Shown piece after piece: positions 52,130 through 55,676 of a stretch of 55,676 bases of DNA (position 1 is the stretch's first letter; each line of letters opens with the position of its first letter). A program made the translations under genes and the position numbers. Source of the DNA: an uncultured bacterium (GTDB lineage: Bacteria; Myxococcota_A; Polyangia; Polyangiales; Houyiibacteriaceae); contig CALJDU010000078.1 of assembly GCA_938024995.1 (NCBI GenBank), forward strand, positions 1 to 55,676. Direction: 5' to 3'. The notes below the pieces were generated by a model that had not been told where the DNA came from, did not search any database, and was given only the letters and a program-made list of their open reading frames with translations.

Positions 52130-53493
52130 TGCCCGTAATCGCCGTAATCAGTATCCTGGTCCTCGGCGCGTTCTTCATCGCGATGGTGATCAAGAACCTC
52201 TACTACGTGTGCGAGCCCAACGAGGTGCTCGTGCTCAGCGGACGCAGCCGAAGCCGCGGCGACGGTTCGCGCATCGGCTACCGCATCGTCAAAGGCGGCC
52301 GCGCGATCCGGATGCCGCTTATCGAGACGGTCGACCGGATCGACCTGACCAACATGATCATCGAGGTCACGGTCAACCACAGCTACAGCCGCGGCGGGAT
52401 CCCGCTCTCGGTCCAGGGCGTGGCCAACGTCAAGATCGCGGGCAACGAGCCGCTCCTGAGCAACGCGCTCGAGCGCTTCCTCGGTCGCCAGCGAAACGAG
52501 ATCATGCAGGTCGCGCGTGAGACGCTCGAGGGCAACCTCCGCGGCGTGCTCGCGACGCTGACGCCTGAGCAGGTCAACATGGACAAGGAAGCGTTCGCGA
52601 TGAAGCTCGCGGAAGAAGCGGAGTACGACCTCAACAAGATCGGCCTCGAGCTCGACACGTTGAAGATCCAGAACGTGAGCGACGAGGTCGGTTATCTCGA
52701 CGCGATCGGCCGGATGCGCTCCGCGGCCATTTTGCGGAACGCGCAGATCGCAGAAGCCGAAGCCGCCGCTTCGGCCGCTGAGGTGCGCTGGGAGAACTAC
52801 CGCAAGGGCGAGCTCGCGAAGGTGGAAGCCGACATCGCGATCGCGCACAAGCGCAACGAGCAGCGCGTCGCGGACGCGACCACGAAGCGTGAGGCGATGA
52901 TCGCGGAAGAACTCGCGGAGGTCCAAGCGGCCACCGCGCAGAGCATCGCCGAGGTCAGAATGCAGGAAGCGCGGATCGATCAGGTTCGCCTGCGCCTTCA
53001 AGCCGACATCATTCGCCCCGCGGAGGCAGCCAAGCAACAGGCCATCGCGAACGCGAAAGCGAACGCGGTGAAGATCACCGAGAACGGTCGCGCCACGGCG
53101 AACGTGCTTAAGGATCTCGCGGCGACCTACCGCGGCTCCGGCAGCGCGGGGCGTGACGTGCTCCTCATGCAGAAGCTCGTCCCGGTCCTCCGGCAGGTGA
53201 GCGGCACCATCGGTCAGCTCAAGGTCGATCGCCTGACGGTGATCGGTCAGAACGGCAGCGGACAGAGCGGCACCAGCGGCTCGCTCGCGGGTCAGCTGGT
53301 CGGCACCAACGAGCAGATCAAGGCCGCGACCGGGATCGACGTCGCGGGGGTCTTCCGAGAACACTTCGGCGCGGGCGAACAAGAGCCAACCTCGCCGGCG
53401 CCTACGCCTGCCCGTCGCGCCCCGCAGGCACGCCCGGCGACGCCACCGGCGAATCGACCTCCGCTTCCGCAAGGTTCGACGAAACGCTTCTAA
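52126..53493 (+). CDS. Flotillin-like SPFH/band-7 protein 2
   Basis: 455 residues, start within the stop of flotillin 1. Membrane helix at about 5-24, SPFH domain (CEPNEVLVLSGRSRSRGDG, GIPLSVQGVANVKIAGN, ATLTPEQVNMDKEAF, LELDTLKIQNVSDEVGYLDAIGR). A coiled coil from about 205 to 340 and a Gly/Ser/Gln-rich then Pro-rich tail follow. The tail (from about 405) is unlike flotillin 1, so the two copies probably have different partners. The shared SPFH blocks point to a local duplication. A strong bidirectional terminator follows. Confidence 0.93.
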   Translation: MMPVIAVISILVLGAFFIAMVIKNLYYVCEPNEVLVLSGRSRSRGDGSRIGYRIVKGGRAIRMPLIETVDRIDLTNMIIEVTVNHSYSRGGIPLSVQGVANVKIAGNEPLLSNALERFLGRQRNEIMQVARETLEGNLRGVLATLTPEQVNMDKEAFAMKLAEEAEYDLNKIGLELDTLKIQNVSDEVGYLDAIGRMRSAAILRNAQIAEAEAAASAAEVRWENYRKGELAKVEADIAIAHKRNEQRVADATTKREAMIAEELAEVQAATAQSIAEVRMQEARIDQVRLRLQADIIRPAEAAKQQAIANAKANAVKITENGRATANVLKDLAATYRGSGSAGRDVLLMQKLVPVLRQVSGTIGQLKVDRLTVIGQNGSGQSGTSGSLAGQLVGTNEQIKAATGIDVAGVFREHFGAGEQEPTSPAPTPARRAPQARPATPPANRPPLPQGSTKRF

Positions 53494-53511
53494 GCGAAGC
53501 TCACCCAAGTG

Positions 53512-53540
53512 AAAGAGGCGCCTCTCGGGGCGCCTCTTTT
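53512..53540. terminator. Bidirectional Rho-independent terminator
   Basis: AAAGAGGCGCC and GGCGCCTCTTT form a perfect 11-bp stem around TCTCGG, followed by TTTTGCTTTT on the plus strand. It ends the NfeD-flotillin operon 18 bases after the last stop. Confidence 0.88.
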
Positions 53541-53623
53541 GCTTTTGGCTGGATAGTCTGTTCGGACACCTGTCCGTTCGCTTCGCTCGGTTCGCTGCGC
53601 GAGTGTGCCATCCTTTGCGACCG

Positions 53624-55087
53624 ATGCAGATGAAGCTCCCGATCCCCGATCTCGTCTTCGCGAAACGACGGGAGGTACCCGCGCCCAGCGACCGCGTGTT
53701 CTGCAACCGCAACCTGCGGATGAGCGACATCGATTGGGTCGGCTTTGACATGGACTACACGCTCGCGATCTATCGCCAAGAGGAGATGGATCGAGTGAGC
53801 GTCGAGGTGGTGCTCGAGAAGCTGGTCGCCCAGGGCTACCCCGAGCACTTGCTCGCGCTTGAACCGGACCACCACTTCCCGATCCGCGGGCTCTTGATCG
53901 ATCGCAAGCTCGGCAACGTGCTCAAGATGGATCGCTACAAGTACGTGAAGCGTGCGTACCACGGACTCCGTGAGCTCACTCGAGAAGAGCGACGCCGCGC
54001 GTACCACACCCGGCGCATCAACGGCGCCGCGAGCCGCTACAACTGGGTCGACACGCTCTACGCCTTGTCGGAGGTCACGCTCTACGCGGGCGTGATCGAC
54101 GCGATGGACAAACAAGGGCAACCCGTTGATCCCGACAAGCTCTTTCGGGACATCCGCGCCGCGATGGACCTCTCGCACCAAGACGGTTCGATCCTCGATC
54201 AGATCACGGGCGACCTGCCGCGCTTCATCGAGCGCGATCCGCGCGCGTTCGAAGCGCTTCACAAGCTCCGCTCCAGCGGCAAGAAACTCTTCCTTTTGAC
54301 CAACTCGTGGGCGCGCTACTCGGACACGATGATGACCTATCTCTTCGGAGACGAGCTTCCCGGCTATCCCTCGTGGCGCCACATGTTCGACCTGGTCGTG
54401 ACCGCCGCGAAGAAGCCTTCGTTCTTTCAGGAGGAGCGACCCTTTACGCGCTTCGATGGCGAAGATTATGTAGCGCACGAGGGGCCGCTGGCGCGCGGAG
54501 AGATCTACGCGAACGGGAACATCGCGCTCCTGCAGGAAGCGCTCGGCGTGAGCGGCGACCGCGTGCTCTACGTCGGTGACCACATCTTTGGTGATGTCTT
54601 GCGGGCGAAGAAGGACTCGTCGTGGCGAACCGTGATGGTCGTCCAAGAGATGGAACACGAGCTCGAGACGACCGCGCGCTCGCAAGAAGAACTCGCGATG
54701 AGCGACGCAATGGAGGCGGCGAGGGTCGAGCTCTACGACGAGCTACGCGAACACCAAGCCCGCCTGAAGGTCATCCAGAGCGAGCTCGAAGTGGAACGAA
54801 CGACCGCGCGTGAGTCGGCCCGCGCGCTGCATCGCAAAGCGATTGAGCGGTCCAAGGCGCACATCCAAACGCTCGAACACGAGCTCGAGACCCTCGAGAC
54901 GACGATCTCGGATCGCTACCACACGCGCTGGGGTCCGCTCTTCAAAGCGGGAGGCGAGGTGTCGAGCTTTGGAGATCAGGTGGAGACGTATTCATGTCTC
55001 TACACGTCGCGGGTCAGCAACCTCGCGAACTATTCGGCGATGCACTACTTCCTGTCGCCGAGAGATCGAATGCCGCACGAGCGTTGA
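53624..55087 (+). CDS. HAD-IG-family 5'-nucleotidase
   Basis: 487 residues from the ATG at 53624; a start seven codons earlier is possible. Family hallmarks: NRNLRMSDIDWVGFDMDYTLA, with nucleophile D42 and acid/base D44 of the HAD motif I, then KKLFLLTNS (motif II) and VLYVGDHIFGDVLRAKK (motif IV). It matches the cytosolic purine 5'-nucleotidase (HAD-IG) group, which removes phosphate from IMP/GMP-like nucleotides in animals. The bacterial role is less clear. A charged coiled coil (about 340-450) precedes the C-terminus. It follows the operon terminator and has its own promoter region, though no clear -10 is seen. Confidence 0.9.
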   Translation: MQMKLPIPDLVFAKRREVPAPSDRVFCNRNLRMSDIDWVGFDMDYTLAIYRQEEMDRVSVEVVLEKLVAQGYPEHLLALEPDHHFPIRGLLIDRKLGNVLKMDRYKYVKRAYHGLRELTREERRRAYHTRRINGAASRYNWVDTLYALSEVTLYAGVIDAMDKQGQPVDPDKLFRDIRAAMDLSHQDGSILDQITGDLPRFIERDPRAFEALHKLRSSGKKLFLLTNSWARYSDTMMTYLFGDELPGYPSWRHMFDLVVTAAKKPSFFQEERPFTRFDGEDYVAHEGPLARGEIYANGNIALLQEALGVSGDRVLYVGDHIFGDVLRAKKDSSWRTVMVVQEMEHELETTARSQEELAMSDAMEAARVELYDELREHQARLKVIQSELEVERTTARESARALHRKAIERSKAHIQTLEHELETLETTISDRYHTRWGPLFKAGGEVSSFGDQVETYSCLYTSRVSNLANYSAMHYFLSPRDRMPHER

Positions 55088-55107
55088 GAGCGCGCAGCGT
55101 TCTCGGC

Positions 55108-55380
55108 GGGTTCGGGAACGAATTCGGGTTCGGGTTCGGGTTCGGGAGGGCTTCGGGGTCGGGGTCGGGTTCGAGTTCGGGAGGGCTTCGGGTTCGCGTT
55201 CGGGTTCGGGTTCGAGTTCGGGGTCGGGGTCGTGTTCGGGAGGGCTTCGGGTTCGCGTTCGGGTTCGCGTTCGAGTTCGGGTTCGGGTTCGAGTTCGAGT
55301 TCGGGAACGAGTTCGAGTTCGGGTTCGGGTTCGGGGTCGCGTTCGGGATCGAGTTCGGGGTCGGGTTCGGGTTCGGGTCG
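55108..55380. repeat. TTCGGG-type hexanucleotide repeat tract
   Basis: About 270 bases made almost wholly of TTCGGG, TTCGAG, TCGGGG and related six-base units, with two or three AGGGCTTCGGG interruptions that look like higher-order repeats. Every frame gives two-residue repeats (RV, SG, FG on one strand; PN, RT, EP on the other), so coding is unlikely. It fills most of the 527-base gap after the nucleotidase gene. Confidence 0.88.
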
Positions 55381-55411
55381 GATCCTGCTTTCGTTGGGAT
55401 CCGCTTGGGGG

Positions 55412-55576
55412 GCGTCGACCTGTGCTTCTTTTCGTCAGCCTTCGGCGGCGCAACAGCCCCGCCAACGACCACGCGATCGCGTCGCTTGTGTGAACGTCGT
55501 CGGCTTCATTCGCGTGGTCCTTGTCATGGCTCCTGCGCCGGGGGCGGGCATGACGAAAAGAAACACAGGTCGACGC
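55412..55576. repeat. 165-bp nested palindrome, possible MITE or structured RNA
   Basis: Arms of 26 bases at 55412-55437 and 55551-55576 are inverse copies with one mismatch (the arm begins GCGTCGACCTGTG and ends TTCTTTTCGTCA). Inside is a second pair, GACCACGCGA (55467-55476) and TCGCGTGGTC (55510-55519). There is no gene inside. The size and arms suggest a miniature mobile element or a strong RNA fold. It does not share end sequence with the element at 35,988. Confidence 0.7.
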
Positions 55577-55614
55577 GATCCACTTGCGACGAACTTCCGC
55601 ACGGACGTCCGCTG

Positions 55615-55676
55615 GTGACGCGGCTTCGCGGCCGCAACACGGAGCTGGCGACGCAGCTGGATCGCGCGCTGACGCG
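55615..55676 (+). CDS. Possible start of a gene cut by the window edge
   Basis: A GTG at 55615 opens a frame that stays open to the last base, about 20 codons, reading TRLRGRNTELATQLDRALTR. This is a plausible charged helix, but it has no upstream site and too little length to judge. Confidence 0.25.
   Translation, partial: MTRLRGRNTELATQLDRALT

Noticed and set aside
55108..55380. CRISPR array or origin at the repeat tract
   Set aside because: The units are six bases with no spacers of constant length; no DnaA boxes or cas genes were seen.
54810..55493. Open frame with RVRV repeats through the hexanucleotide tract
   Set aside because: It begins inside the nucleotidase gene in another frame; the two-residue repeats come from the TTCGGG units.

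Overview
The window reads as a GC-rich chromosomal segment of a predatory or saprophytic deltaproteobacterium-type organism, most likely Myxococcota (Polyangiales/Sandaracinaceae-like). This is inferred from gene content, not from a marker gene. The signs are many lipoproteins with Asp/Ala/Gly ('DAG')-rich linkers, MYXO-CTERM-like C-termini (glycine-cysteine, hydrophobic helix, Arg-rich tail), Ser/Thr protein kinases, putative metal-binding Cys repeats, a C-type lectin, VIT/vWA proteins, and GTG/TTG starts. No rRNA, tRNA, CRISPR array, prophage or intact insertion sequence was recognised.

Left part (1-9,500). A broken outer-membrane-type gene runs off the left edge. Next comes a coupled pair made of a Ser/Thr kinase carrying a degenerate receiver domain and a TusA-TusA-(TusA-like)-DsrE fusion. 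A DUF4013-type membrane protein and a large SDR-MaoC-SCP2x3 lipid enzyme follow. Around 8,470 two divergent genes meet with their 5' ends missing: a MYXO-CTERM remnant and a metal-binding/C-type lectin protein.

9,500-22,000. This part holds a SnoaL-like protein coupled to an AraC/GyrI regulator, a YgjP-like metalloprotease, and a tightly coupled three-gene operon (class III aminotransferase, LuxE-like acyl-protein synthetase, LuxC-like acyl reductase) that could turn a fatty acid into an aldehyde and then an amine. It also holds a proline-rich membrane protein, a ferredoxin, a 722-residue Cys-repeat lipoprotein, a truncated haemoglobin, a LysR regulator divergent from a TauE/SafE permease, and an HD phosphohydrolase.

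22,000-38,600 is almost all on the minus strand. In map order it holds a lipoprotein, an AmpG-like transporter, a secreted propeller, a 1,326-residue PQQ-propeller/VIT/vWA lipoprotein, a lipoprotein subtilase, a likely pseudokinase, a metallo-beta-lactamase-fold hydrolase, an SseB-like protein, a 162-bp MITE-like element, and a coupled DUF2760-Hsp70 pair.

38,700-55,676. This part has an Ala/Gln-rich lipoprotein, an LPMO-like protein, a small zinc-ribbon-like protein, a TPMT-like methyltransferase and a large lipoprotein. An MscS channel is coupled to a 1,153-residue membrane ATPase. A REC-PAS-PAS-HK-REC hybrid kinase, an NfeD-like plus double flotillin operon, and a HAD 5'-nucleotidase follow. 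The right edge has a TTCGGG-type hexanucleotide tract and a nested palindrome.

A recurring regulatory pattern is a TAnnnT-like hexamer six or seven bases before the start codon of seven genes, as expected for leaderless transcription. Operon genes are instead usually joined by 4-base ATGA/GTGA overlaps.
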